DNA of 64,000 nt from Pedobacter foliorum (GTDB lineage Bacteria; Bacteroidota; Bacteroidia; Sphingobacteriales; Sphingobacteriaceae): assembly GCF_013266735.1 (NCBI RefSeq), contig NZ_JABSNU010000003.1:310001-374000 (forward strand). Reading direction: 5' to 3'. Position 1 is the first letter of the stretch. Each line of letters starts with the position of its first letter. Below, one piece after another: positions 15,415-24,814 of this stretch. Made by a program: the position numbers and the translations under genes. A model generated the notes under the pieces. That model was not told the DNA's origin. It was given only the letters and a program-made list of their open reading frames with translations, and ran no database searches.

Positions 15415-17256
15415 ATGAAGAAAAGAAGCCTTTGGTTAATCACCGGCCTTATGACCATAGCTTTGCTTGGGGTGTTTGTAATGCAGTTGTATTATATAAG
15501 GGAGGCTTATAATCTTAAATCTCAGCTTTTTGAACAGGATGTTAATCAAGCACTTAATAGTGTGGTTAATAAAGTTCAGAAACGAACTGCGGCCCTTTAT
15601 ATTAACAAAAGAGATAAGCAATTAGAGCGAGATCGTGAGGCTGATGTACGTAATCAGGCTGAATTGCTGGTCGAATTTAAAGAACACTTTAAAGATCAGG
15701 AACAAAAGCGATTGCTTGAGCAACGTAAATTAATCGTTGCTGACTTAAATCAGAATGATTTAGAGATTAAAAAATCATATCGCGATCCAATATTAATTAC
15801 AGAAGCAGAATACCTTGCTGCATCTGATTTGAATAATCCTTTAAAATCACCTATACATTTAGATGTGAATGTTAGGCTAGATGCATACGGAAACTTTCTT
15901 GGAGAGCAACGCAAATCAATCTTTATTCCACAGGAAACAAATTCGTTTATAATTGCTTCCAACCAGTTGCCGGATACAATTAGGTATCATGCACTGAACC
16001 CCGTAACGGAAAAAAGTGTACTGATTAGCGTGCCAACAGTAAGCGATGAACTTGCACGTAAATTTCAGCTCGAAAATAACCTTGCTAAAAGGAAATATGA
16101 AGATGGAATGGCAAGACTGATGTCGGACACTATTCCTTTAAAGAGTGAGTCAGATATTTTTAGTCAGGTTAAGGATGTTGCCCAGGAAATGAGGGAGGCT
16201 AATGTACCCTTAAGTAAAATGATCTCGAAAGAGAGCCTGGATACATTGATTCAAAAGGAACTTTTGAATAGAAACATTACCCTGAATTACGATTTTTGGG
16301 TAAGTCTTGCAGAAAAGGACTCACTGGTATATATAAAAGCGGTAAACAACATCAACAATGCGCTGCCTAAAAATACATTTAAAGCTACTCTTTATAATTA
16401 TGTAATTAGAGATCCCGGAATGCTATACATTAGCTTCCCTGATAAAAATTCTTTAATTCTGAGTAATATGTGGGCCACTATGGCTTCATCAGCAGCTTTA
16501 CTGTTTGTGCTGATCTTCATTTTTGCTTATACCATTTATGCAATCATGAAACAGAAAAAGATTTCTGAAATGAAAACAGATTTCATTAACAACATGACCC
16601 ATGAATTTAAGACGCCGGTGGCCACAATTATGATTGCCAGCGAGGCCCTCAAAGACCCGGAGATTGTTGAGGATAAGGCTAGGATCAGTAGATTGGCAGG
16701 GATCATATACGATGAAAATGTTCGCCTCGGTAATCACATTGAGCGTGTTTTAAGTATCGCCAGATTAGAGAAAAAAGAACTGAAGCTGGAAGAAAATGAG
16801 GTTAATCTTAATGATGTAATTGCTGCGGTTGTAGATAGCATGGGACTACAGTTACAAAAGAGAAATGCAATAGTTAACTTAAATCTTAATGCCGAAAACT
16901 CTACTATTTATGGAGATGAACTACATCTTTCTAATGTGATTTATAACTTAGTAGATAACGCAAATAAGTATAGCGGAGAAATCCCTAAAATAAATATTAG
17001 TACAAGAAATACTGCCAAAAATCTGATTATAGAAATCTCAGACGAAGGTATAGGAATGACTAAAGATCAAACCAAACGTATTTTTGATCAGTTTTACAGA
17101 GTTCCAACGGGTAACCTGCACGATGTAAAAGGCTTTGGCCTTGGATTAAATTATGTGCAGGATATAGTTAACCAGATGGGTGGGACAATAAAGGTGCATA
17201 GTGAAAAGGATAAGGGAACTGTATTTGAAATAAGCTTAGCATTAAACCATAATTAA
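15415..17256 (+). CDS. Sensor histidine kinase (RprX-like) with large extracytoplasmic sensor
   Basis: This 613-residue kinase has a first membrane helix at about 8-28 and a long extracytoplasmic region with charged helical stretches (about 30-350). A second helix at about 351-375 leads into the kinase core. The H-box is NNMTHEFKTPVATIMIASEAL with His396. The N-box is NLVDNANKYS, G1 is DEGIGM and G2 is GFGLGLNYV. The sensor shows no domain I can name. It forms an operon with the OmpR-type regulator 10 bases downstream. This arrangement and the sequences resemble Bacteroides RprX/RprY, a name I apply only by likeness. The promoter carries a direct-repeat operator shared with an outer-membrane barrel operon and degP. 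Confidence 0.9.
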   Translation: MKKRSLWLITGLMTIALLGVFVMQLYYIREAYNLKSQLFEQDVNQALNSVVNKVQKRTAALYINKRDKQLERDREADVRNQAELLVEFKEHFKDQEQKRLLEQRKLIVADLNQNDLEIKKSYRDPILITEAEYLAASDLNNPLKSPIHLDVNVRLDAYGNFLGEQRKSIFIPQETNSFIIASNQLPDTIRYHALNPVTEKSVLISVPTVSDELARKFQLENNLAKRKYEDGMARLMSDTIPLKSESDIFSQVKDVAQEMREANVPLSKMISKESLDTLIQKELLNRNITLNYDFWVSLAEKDSLVYIKAVNNINNALPKNTFKATLYNYVIRDPGMLYISFPDKNSLILSNMWATMASSAALLFVLIFIFAYTIYAIMKQKKISEMKTDFINNMTHEFKTPVATIMIASEALKDPEIVEDKARISRLAGIIYDENVRLGNHIERVLSIARLEKKELKLEENEVNLNDVIAAVVDSMGLQLQKRNAIVNLNLNAENSTIYGDELHLSNVIYNLVDNANKYSGEIPKINISTRNTAKNLIIEISDEGIGMTKDQTKRIFDQFYRVPTGNLHDVKGFGLGLNYVQDIVNQMGGTIKVHSEKDKGTVFEISLALNHN

Positions 17257-17266
17257 CGACACACAC

Positions 17267-17962
17267 ATGAAAAGAATTTTATTGGTAGAGGACGATCCGA
17301 ATTTGGGGCTTCTCTTACAGGATTACCTCCAGCTTAAGGGCAAATTTGACGTTGTTCTGTGTGTTGATGGCGATGAAGGATTAAAAGCTTTTACAAAGCA
17401 GGATTTCGATTTGTGTATACTTGATGTGATGATGCCTAAAAAGGATGGATTTACACTAGGTAAAGAAATTAGAAAGATCAATCAGGATGTGCCTATTATT
17501 TTTGCCACAGCTAAAGCTATGATGGAAGATAAGGCATCAGCCTATGATCTTGGCGGCGATGATTACATTACTAAGCCTTTTAGAATTGAAGAGCTTTTAT
17601 TAAGAATAAATGCCTTATTAAAAAGGGTAGCTGTAAAGGACACGCCTGAGCCTGGTAGTGCCCAAACGTTATTTCAAATTGGTGATTATACTTTTGATTA
17701 TACCACTCAGCTGATAGATTATAAAGGTCAACAGCAAAAACTCTCTACTAAAGAGGCTGAATTGCTTCAGCTGTTATGCTTAAAAAAGAATGCTGTTCTT
17801 ACCAGAGAGGAAGCCTTATTAAGTATTTGGCATGATGACAATTACTTTAATGGCCGCAGTATGGATGTGTTTTTAAGTAAGTTAAGAAAATACCTTAGGG
17901 AAGACCCTAAGGTAGAGATTCTTAATGTTCATGGTAAGGGGTATAAACTGCTTGTAAATTAA
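17267..17962 (+). CDS. OmpR-family response regulator (RprY-like)
   Basis: This 231-residue regulator has a receiver domain (about 1-120) with the acidic pair EDD at 8-10, phosphoacceptor Asp in LCILDVMMPKKDGF at about 53, and Lys in DDYITKPFR at about 104. A winged-helix DNA-binding domain follows (about 135-230), with the typical LSTKEAELLQLLCLKKNAVLTREE stretch in brief and RSMDVFLSKLRKYL as recognition region. It receives phosphate from the kinase encoded just upstream. Its likely DNA target is the TGTTAAA-N3-TGTTAAA repeat found in its own promoter and two others nearby (inference). It is convergent with the GLPGLI gene, 13 bases away. Confidence 0.93.
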   Translation: MKRILLVEDDPNLGLLLQDYLQLKGKFDVVLCVDGDEGLKAFTKQDFDLCILDVMMPKKDGFTLGKEIRKINQDVPIIFATAKAMMEDKASAYDLGGDDYITKPFRIEELLLRINALLKRVAVKDTPEPGSAQTLFQIGDYTFDYTTQLIDYKGQQQKLSTKEAELLQLLCLKKNAVLTREEALLSIWHDDNYFNGRSMDVFLSKLRKYLREDPKVEILNVHGKGYKLLVN

Positions 17963-17975
17963 AGAAGAAAAGTTA

Positions 17976-18752
17976 TTAAAGCAGAAAGGCTTTTAAAGCA
18001 TATTGAGCATAATCTCCCCAATCTTTAAGAGCCGCGTTAATCGTTTCTCTTAAGGTTTTATTGTTTGAGGCTTTGCCTTTGACAGGAACCTTTAGCTCAT
18101 TTGCAGTTACAGGTTTGTCTGTTACTGTTTTTGCAAACCAGGTTATGTTTTCGTGAGGTAAGGCAACACCAAGGATCATCCCTGGTAAGCCTGTAAATGA
18201 CTCGGGACCTCCTGATACAGGAATTTTATCAGTGTAAAATGCTACTACATAAATAGAATCGAGAATAATAGCATTCGCTCTGCGGCACTCATAGCCTGCT
18301 ATTGTACGCATTTCGCTGGTTATTTTCCAATTTATCTTTCTTGTAGTGTCTTTTACCAAAAAGGTTTCTTCGTAAACTTTTTTCTGAGTGGTAAACATGC
18401 CCGACGCAAGATCAGTATAGGTTACGTTGCATTGTTCGGTTGCAGGATCGCTAAAGAAATATCCTCTTGAGGCATTTTCGTCGGCTATAGGGGTATATAA
18501 AGTTTTATCCTTTGAAAAAGCTAACGTGCTTTTTAATACTTTGAATTGAGGTTGATTCTTTCTGTAAGCATCGTAAGCATCTTGCATATAGCTGCTCGAG
18601 CTCTTTTCTACTCGTTTCTTCATGATGGCAAACATGTTCGCGCTTTTCTCAAATTCTATTACGCCATCGGTAGCAAATCTTACATTCTGTGCAAACAGGC
18701 TGCTTATATTAAATAGTAAGCAAACGCTGAATATTATAAGTTTCTGTTTCAT
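17976..18752 (-). CDS. GLPGLI family protein
   Basis: I set the start at ATG 18752 (258 residues), because MKQKLIIFSVCLLFNISSLFAQ is a clean signal peptide; the longer reading would run into the barrel gene. The family motif appears as GLPGMILGVA near residue 195. The conserved Cys in ECRRANA is also present. GLPGLI proteins are exported, of unknown function, and usually follow a TonB-receptor-like barrel gene, exactly as here (4-base gap). The pair lies beside a two-component system and shares an operator with it, suggesting an envelope-stress role. Confidence 0.9.
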   Translation of the reverse strand: MKQKLIIFSVCLLFNISSLFAQNVRFATDGVIEFEKSANMFAIMKKRVEKSSSSYMQDAYDAYRKNQPQFKVLKSTLAFSKDKTLYTPIADENASRGYFFSDPATEQCNVTYTDLASGMFTTQKKVYEETFLVKDTTRKINWKITSEMRTIAGYECRRANAIILDSIYVVAFYTDKIPVSGGPESFTGLPGMILGVALPHENITWFAKTVTDKPVTANELKVPVKGKASNNKTLRETINAALKDWGDYAQYALKAFLL

Positions 18753-18756
18753 ATTC

Positions 18757-21558
18757 TTATTTTTTAGGAGCTGAACCGCCCATTTTATTAAAATCCCAAC
18801 TAAGTGTGCACATAAAATACCTTTGTATAGTTGTGTAACTGTTTTGAGTAACCATGTTGCCATTTGCATACCTGCTAAAGCCTACATTCTGGTTAAGTAA
18901 ATCGTTTCCGGAAAGTGAAACTCTTAAGTTTTCTTGCTTAAAGAATTTCTTAGATATAGAAGCATTCCAGATGAAACGTTCCAAATCCTGAGAAAAGGTT
19001 TGAGTTTTTGCAGTAAACTGATAATCTGCATCTGAGCCAATCTGTATTTTACCAGGCAGATATACGTTAAAGCTCGCATCGCCCTGAAATCCCCATCCTT
19101 TATTGTTACTTCTGGTTTGCAAAGAAGATGTGATGATGTTATAACTTGGACCACCCGAAATTCGGAAATCATATTTCTTTTCTTTGTATTTGGAAATGTT
19201 CAGTCCGCCAGAATAGCTGTAAGATTTACTGGTGTTTAGTTCAGTTCTAACCGTGTCACTCACTTGTGTGTAGTTTACACTTCCGTTTGTACGAAGGTTA
19301 AGGCCTACGTTCATGTCTAAAGCTTTAATTTTCTTGTTCGTGCCAAAGTTAAAGTTGTAGTTGTAAGGGCTTTTGTCGTGCAGGTTTATAGATTGATAAA
19401 AGTTTTTACCCTGACCATCAGTTGTAGTATGGTTTATAATGGCATTTGTTGTAAACGAATATCCACCATTAATATATACGTATTGATCGCTTAATACCTT
19501 GTAAGAGTTGTAGTATAGGTTTATACTGCTTCTAAAAGATGGTTTTAAATTTGGGTTACCGATACTTTCATTTAATGGATCGGTATTTACCCTTACCGGT
19601 TGGATCTGATCTATACTAGGTTGGCTTGTATTACCGTAATAACCCAGGTATATCGATTTTTGCTGAGAAAACCTATATTGATAAGACACTTGAGGATTCC
19701 AGTTCATGAAATTTCTCTTAAAGGTTTTGTTCGTATAAGCGTCAAACTGTCTAAAGCTTACAGTACTTACCTTGGTGCCTAAGTTTATTGTTGACTTATC
19801 TTTCTTAAAGTTGAATGTTGCCCCACCTTGGTTTGAGAGTTGATCCAAATCAAAGTCGTTACTGAACTGTCTATCTAGTATGTCATACTCACCGGATGCT
19901 CCTTTATTAAAAGATTTGCGATCAGAATTGCTGTTGTTGATTCCAAGGCCATAGCTTAACACGAGAGACAACGCTTTAGAAAGTGGCTCTGTATAGGTCA
20001 TGTTGGTGTTAAATGCCGAATTACTGGTTTTGTTGGTTTTATATTGATTAACCAATAATGTGCTGTCTAAAACTCCCTGGATATCAAAAAACTCACTTTT
20101 TGAATCCAGATAACCTTTTGTGTCATCTTCATTTACTGCCTGTTTAACATTTACAGATAGTGTTCTTCCTTTTTTCTTAAGTTTTTTGGTCCAGAAGGCG
20201 CTTGCATTAAACAATTGCTGATTGCCATCGTTATTTAATGACCTCATGCCTGTGTTTTGTCGGGTATTATCCCCTCTTAAACTTGCTGAAATATTGTCTT
20301 CTCTTGTTTTGCTGTTTTTCAATGTTCCATCAATCATTAACTTTAATGTTGATGTTGAATCCATTTTTATAGTATAGGTTACATCAGCTTTTTGTCTGAA
20401 CATTAGATTATCAAAAGTCTGATTAGAGCTACTGTTTATTAGTCCACCCGGAAGGTTGTTTTGAGTCAGATTTTCTCTCGTCCCTTCTACGCCGATTGAG
20501 CCTATTTTGTAGTTTGAGTTAATAGCATGTTTATCGCTATTCCATTTGTTTTCGTAATGCAATCCTCCGCTATGAGCAGTAGGGATACCCTGGCCATTGT
20601 ATTGGCCGTCCCATGATTCGAAATCATCATTGCCCCCGGAAAAGAACATCATTCCGCCGTCATCAGAAAACTCCATGCTACTGCCTCCGTATTTATCTCT
20701 GTCGCCCCAGCCTAATCCGGTTTGACCAGTATTGCCGGTAATGCCATAGGCGGAAAACTTCTGCTTGCCTTTAAATGCATTAAACATAGCCTGCCCTTTA
20801 TAGAATTTGTCGGTGCCTATGCCGCCTTCAACTTTTCCGAAGTAGCCGTTCTTCTTGTCTTCTTTTAATTTGATGTTAATTGTTTTGTTTTTTTCTCCAT
20901 CATCAATTCCGGTAAATGCGGCCTGATCACTTTTCTTATCATAAAGCTGCACTTTATCGACCATATCGGCGCGAAGGTTTTTAGTTACAAGGGTAGGGTC
21001 ATCGCCAAAAAACTCTTCACCATCTACCAATACTTTATTTACTGTTTGCCCTTGGGCTGTGATTTTTCCATCTTTATCGACCTGTATGCCGGGTAGTTGT
21101 TTTAGTAAGTCTTCTACTTTTGAATTGGGTTGTATGGCATAGCTGCCTGCATTAAATTCTGTGGTATCGCCCTTTATTTTAATTGCGGCGACTTTCCCTT
21201 TGATGATGACGCCTTCTAAAAGGGTAGCTTTAAGGATTACATTTATGTTTCCGAAATCTTTACTTGACTTGGCAGAGTCTAGGTCGAAATCCTCAATATA
21301 ATCGGCATAACCGGGGTACGTTACCATGAGGATAAATTTACCCGACTTTAAGTTGTTTAAAGCAAAGGTTCCTTCGGGAGTAGCTCGGGTGTACTTTACA
21401 AGGGTTGAATCTTTTTGGTTTAATACGGTTATTGTGGTATTAACCATTTTGTAGGTAGCAGCGGTATCTACTACAGCCCCTTTTATGGAATAGGGGTTTT
21501 GTGCAAACAATAACATCGAGCTAAATACCAGCAGGAGTGTTAGAGAGGTTAGTTTCAT
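18757..21558 (-). CDS. TonB-receptor-like outer-membrane beta-barrel protein
   Basis: The start is taken at ATG 21558 (933 residues), which begins the signal peptide MKLTSLTLLLVFSSMLLFAQ; a second ATG lies 7 codons earlier. A CarboxypepD-like domain (about 22-110) is followed by a plug (LEDLLKQLPGIQVDKDGK type, with KVLVDGEEFFGDDPT near 180). The C-terminal two-thirds is an Outer membrane beta-barrel family 3 domain. It ends FMCTLSWDFNKMGGSAPKK, so the terminal barrel strand is followed by a short tail. It is the upstream partner of the GLPGLI gene. A triple TGTTAAA repeat lies 60-86 bases upstream of its start. Confidence 0.92.
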   Translation of the reverse strand: MKLTSLTLLLVFSSMLLFAQNPYSIKGAVVDTAATYKMVNTTITVLNQKDSTLVKYTRATPEGTFALNNLKSGKFILMVTYPGYADYIEDFDLDSAKSSKDFGNINVILKATLLEGVIIKGKVAAIKIKGDTTEFNAGSYAIQPNSKVEDLLKQLPGIQVDKDGKITAQGQTVNKVLVDGEEFFGDDPTLVTKNLRADMVDKVQLYDKKSDQAAFTGIDDGEKNKTINIKLKEDKKNGYFGKVEGGIGTDKFYKGQAMFNAFKGKQKFSAYGITGNTGQTGLGWGDRDKYGGSSMEFSDDGGMMFFSGGNDDFESWDGQYNGQGIPTAHSGGLHYENKWNSDKHAINSNYKIGSIGVEGTRENLTQNNLPGGLINSSSNQTFDNLMFRQKADVTYTIKMDSTSTLKLMIDGTLKNSKTREDNISASLRGDNTRQNTGMRSLNNDGNQQLFNASAFWTKKLKKKGRTLSVNVKQAVNEDDTKGYLDSKSEFFDIQGVLDSTLLVNQYKTNKTSNSAFNTNMTYTEPLSKALSLVLSYGLGINNSNSDRKSFNKGASGEYDILDRQFSNDFDLDQLSNQGGATFNFKKDKSTINLGTKVSTVSFRQFDAYTNKTFKRNFMNWNPQVSYQYRFSQQKSIYLGYYGNTSQPSIDQIQPVRVNTDPLNESIGNPNLKPSFRSSINLYYNSYKVLSDQYVYINGGYSFTTNAIINHTTTDGQGKNFYQSINLHDKSPYNYNFNFGTNKKIKALDMNVGLNLRTNGSVNYTQVSDTVRTELNTSKSYSYSGGLNISKYKEKKYDFRISGGPSYNIITSSLQTRSNNKGWGFQGDASFNVYLPGKIQIGSDADYQFTAKTQTFSQDLERFIWNASISKKFFKQENLRVSLSGNDLLNQNVGFSRYANGNMVTQNSYTTIQRYFMCTLSWDFNKMGGSAPKK

Positions 21559-21617
21559 AGCATGAATTTTGGTCAGCACAAGATATAACTAAAACTTTAG
21601 TAATTAAATTACGGAAT

Positions 21618-21644
21618 TGTTAAAGTTTGTTAAACAATGTTAAA
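21618..21644. promoter_or_regulatory. Triple TGTTAAA direct-repeat operator (10-base period)
   Basis: TGTTAAA occurs at 21618-21624, 21628-21634 and 21638-21644. The first two copies with their spacer match the kinase-operon operator at 16 of 17 positions. The site lies between the barrel gene (minus) and the PIF1-like helicase (plus), so either could be the target. The barrel gene is the more likely one, given its neighbours. Confidence 0.6.
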
Positions 21645-21696
21645 ATGTTGATTGTAACGCATTTTTTACCGATTAGGTTTAAGTTGTAGTTCTTGT

Positions 21697-21704
21697 TAAC
21701 TTTG
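21697..21704 (+). promoter_or_regulatory. Candidate -7 box (TAACTTTG) abutting the PIF1-like start
   Basis: This is an exact TAnnTTTG match ending only 4 bases before the ATG at 21709, so the transcript would be leaderless or nearly so. Confidence 0.45.
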
Positions 21705-21708
21705 GCCC

Positions 21709-24003
21709 ATGTCGAATTCTGAGAGTGCTAATCCTGCAGAACTTGCCGCAAGGTTTGTCAATTATACTTCTAAACATATATTCCTAACCGGAAAGGCGGG
21801 AACAGGTAAAACCACATTTCTGCGGAAGTTAATTGAGCTTACCCATAAAAAAGCTGTTATTGCTGCACCTACAGGTATTGCTGCAATAAATGCTGCGGGA
21901 GTTACTATACATTCTTTGTTTCAGTTGCCTTTTGGAACCTATTTGCCAAAACAACCTGATGCCGATGGAGATCATTACAATCAACAGTACAACACACCAA
22001 AATCTATTGTAAGGCATTTAAATATGACTGCCGCAAAGCGTAAGGTGATTACTGATATGGAACTGCTGATTATTGATGAGGTAAGTATGCTGCGCGCAGA
22101 TTTGCTGGATGCAATAGACATGATTTTGCGTTACATCAGAAAAAATAACTCCGCGAGTTTTGGCGGGGTGCAAGTTTTGTTTATTGGTGATTTGCATCAG
22201 TTGCCGCCAGTGGTAAAATCTAACGAATGGAATTTACTAGGGCAGTTTTATAAAAGTGCTTATTTCTTTGACGCTCTTGCATTGCAAAGTAGTCCGCCGA
22301 TATACATAGAGCTTGAAAAGATTTACAGGCAAGCAGATGAAGTTTTCATAAATCTGCTTAATAATTTAAGGAATAATACGGTAACGGCTCAGGATGTGGC
22401 TTTGTTGGAGAGGTATTATAAAGCAGATTTTAAGCCATCAATAAATGATAAATACATCACTTTAACTACTCATAATAATAAGGCTGATACGTTGAATAAA
22501 CAAAGTCTTGAGGAATTAAAGGCCGCCTCGTATTTATATGTTGCTAAAATTGAAGATGATTTTAGTGAGTACTCATACCCAGCAGAGCATATTTTGGAGC
22601 TTAAGGTGGGTGCCCAGGTAATGTTCATTAAAAATGATCCTACCGGAGAACAGCGTTTCTTTAATGGTAAAATAGCGGTTGTTACATCATTAAAAACAGA
22701 CCAGATTGAGGTACAGGCGGAGGGGAGTAGAGAGAAAATCATTCTGGAGAAGTATACCTGGAAAAATATAAAGTATACTACTGATAAGGTTACAGGCGAA
22801 ATACATGAGGATTTGGCCGGTACTTTTACTCAGTACCCTCTAAAACTGGCTTGGGCGATTACAGTGCACAAGAGTCAGGGTTTAACTTTTGAAAAGGCGA
22901 TCATAGATATTGGAAATGCATTTGCACCGGGACAAATTTATGTGGCACTTTCGCGTCTTAGGTCATTAGATGGTTTGATACTTACTTCTTTGATTTCAGG
23001 ATCTGGCATCCGACAGGATCAAAATGTTACTTTCTTCTCCAGAAATAAGCAAGAGCCCGCTCGCTTGGAAGCTCAGATTAAAGAGGAGAGTGATATGTTC
23101 TTGCGTAACTATCTGTTGCAGTGTTTCGATTTGAATCCGCTTGATAACTATGTGTACGATCATGTACATTCTTATACTAAGGACATCAATAAATCTGCTA
23201 AGCAAAAGCACCATAAATGGGCTGCGCAGCTGTTAAAAGATCTGAGTGAGGTGAAAGCTCATGCAAATAAGTTTTTGGGGCAAATACAGCGCTTGTCGCA
23301 GGTTAAAACTGAGGATGGGTTATCTGCATTGCTAGAACGGACTGCTGCCGCCGAGAACTATTTTAATCCATTGTTATCTGGATTCTCTAAACGAATCTTT
23401 GAGCGGATGGAATTGGTAAAGCAGGATAAACAAGTTATTGCCTTTTTAACAGAGCTATTAGAGATGGAAGCCTTGTTTTATGAGCAAGTAAAGAAGATCA
23501 GTAAAGCAACGGCTTTGTTGAAGGCTACCATAGATGGGGTAGAATTTACTAAAAAGGATGTTAACGAACTGATTGATCAGGCTAAGCGTGCATCTCAAAT
23601 GGAAAAGGTATTTGCTATGACAGGTACACTTGATTTTACAGAGAAGAAATCTAAAACGACTAAAGCAAAATCGGGCAGCAGTAAAGCTAAAGTTGAAAAA
23701 GCGCCTAAAGTTGATACTAAAGAGCTGTCGCTTGTGTTGCTAAAAGAAGGTAAAACAATAGCAGAGATAGCTTCTGAACGTAAAATGGTAATAGGTACTA
23801 TTGAAGGTCATCTGGCCTATTATGTTGCTAAGCAAGAAATCTCAGCAAAAGATATCATTGGCTCGAAAAAACTGGATAAGATATTGGATGCTATAACAGA
23901 ATTAAAGACGCTACAGATGAATCCAATAAGAGAATACTTAGGTAGAGATTATTCTTTTGGGGAAATTAAGATTGCTGTTGCGGCTCATCTTGCAGAGAGA
24001 TAG
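21709..24003 (+). CDS. PIF1-like superfamily 1 helicase with C-terminal HTH_40 domain
   Basis: This 764-residue protein has a PIF1/RecD-type SF1 helicase core (about 10-440). Walker A is GKAGTGKTT at 28-36 and Walker B is LIIDEVSML near 120. Motif III is FIGDLHQLPPVV and the C-terminal core motif is AITVHKSQGLTFEKA. The region 450-640 is helical and unassigned. The C-terminus (about 670-764) is a helix-turn-helix of the HTH_40 type (LLKEGKTIAEIASERKMV) also found at the end of RecQ helicases. It probably unwinds DNA structures such as G-quadruplexes or R-loops, by family analogy. It is convergent with dapF. Confidence 0.9.
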   Translation: MSNSESANPAELAARFVNYTSKHIFLTGKAGTGKTTFLRKLIELTHKKAVIAAPTGIAAINAAGVTIHSLFQLPFGTYLPKQPDADGDHYNQQYNTPKSIVRHLNMTAAKRKVITDMELLIIDEVSMLRADLLDAIDMILRYIRKNNSASFGGVQVLFIGDLHQLPPVVKSNEWNLLGQFYKSAYFFDALALQSSPPIYIELEKIYRQADEVFINLLNNLRNNTVTAQDVALLERYYKADFKPSINDKYITLTTHNNKADTLNKQSLEELKAASYLYVAKIEDDFSEYSYPAEHILELKVGAQVMFIKNDPTGEQRFFNGKIAVVTSLKTDQIEVQAEGSREKIILEKYTWKNIKYTTDKVTGEIHEDLAGTFTQYPLKLAWAITVHKSQGLTFEKAIIDIGNAFAPGQIYVALSRLRSLDGLILTSLISGSGIRQDQNVTFFSRNKQEPARLEAQIKEESDMFLRNYLLQCFDLNPLDNYVYDHVHSYTKDINKSAKQKHHKWAAQLLKDLSEVKAHANKFLGQIQRLSQVKTEDGLSALLERTAAAENYFNPLLSGFSKRIFERMELVKQDKQVIAFLTELLEMEALFYEQVKKISKATALLKATIDGVEFTKKDVNELIDQAKRASQMEKVFAMTGTLDFTEKKSKTTKAKSGSSKAKVEKAPKVDTKELSLVLLKEGKTIAEIASERKMVIGTIEGHLAYYVAKQEISAKDIIGSKKLDKILDAITELKTLQMNPIREYLGRDYSFGEIKIAVAAHLAER

Positions 24004-24019
24004 TATTTGTTAAATACTA
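24001..24019. terminator. Short hairpin spanning the convergent stop codons of the helicase and dapF
   Basis: An 8-bp perfect stem, TAGTATTT / AAATACTA, with a 3-base loop includes both stop codons. There is no T tract on the plus side and only weak U on the other, so any termination would be modest. Confidence 0.35.
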
Positions 24020-24795
24020 ATCTCTCCTTCGAAAACTTGTTTAGCTGGTCCACATAAGAATACGTTGGTAAACTGTTTGCCATCGTAGTCGAACTGGATT
24101 TTAAGGTCTCCGCCCAGTACTTTAATAGGGGTTTCTATGTGTCCGCTTTGATGATTGTGTTGAGCCATTGAAAGTGCAACGGCGGTTACTCCGGTTCCAC
24201 ATGCATAAGTTTCATCTTCTACGCCTCTTTCGAAAGTACGTACGAACAAGTGATCACCTTTGTCCTCTACAAAGTTCACATTGATCCCTTCTTTTTTATA
24301 GGTCTCGTTATTTCTAATGGCTTTGCCATTCTGATAGACATCGTAGTCCTTTAAATTTTGCATTTCTGCTACGTAATGGGGAGAGCCTGTATTTAGAACA
24401 TAAGCATCACCATCTTTATTAATGGTATCTATATCGATCATTTGAAGGTCTACCCAAGTGCCTTCTTCTGAAATTTTGGCATAGTGCGGGCCGTCAACTG
24501 CCAAAAAATCAGTCTCTTGGTCAATTATACCCAGGTGTTTGGCAAATGCTACAATGCATCGGCCTCCGTTGCCACACATACTTCCAAGGTTGCCATCAGC
24601 ATTAAAATAAAGCATCTCAAAATCATAGTCAGCATGGTTCTGTAAAAGCATTAAACCGTCTGCTCCAATGCCAAAACGCCTGTTACATAGTTGTAAAACA
24701 GCATTGTTATCCGTATATTTAAAGGAAAGATCCCGATTGTCAATCAGAATGAAATCGTTACCTGCGCCTTGGTATTTGAAGAAGTGAGTGTTCAT
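24010..24795 (-). CDS. dapF: Diaminopimelate epimerase
   Basis: It converts LL- to meso-diaminopimelate for lysine and peptidoglycan synthesis. I use ATG 24795 (261 residues), starting MNTHFFKYQGAGNDFILID. An in-frame ATG at 24822 overlaps a regulatory repeat and adds no family sequence. The two catalytic cysteines are present: MCGNGGRC near residue 73 and ACGTGVTAV near 208. The gene is single, convergent with the helicase and divergent from degP. Confidence 0.96.
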   Translation of the reverse strand: MNTHFFKYQGAGNDFILIDNRDLSFKYTDNNAVLQLCNRRFGIGADGLMLLQNHADYDFEMLYFNADGNLGSMCGNGGRCIVAFAKHLGIIDQETDFLAVDGPHYAKISEEGTWVDLQMIDIDTINKDGDAYVLNTGSPHYVAEMQNLKDYDVYQNGKAIRNNETYKKEGINVNFVEDKGDHLFVRTFERGVEDETYACGTGVTAVALSMAQHNHQSGHIETPIKVLGGDLKIQFDYDGKQFTNVFLCGPAKQVFEGEISI

Positions 24796-24814
24796 CTTTA
24801 ATGGGTGATATTCA

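Noticed and set aside
18753..18869. N-terminal extension of the GLPGLI protein into the barrel gene
   Set aside because: The extension is translated from the end of the barrel gene in another frame and would bury the signal peptide 39 residues inside the protein.
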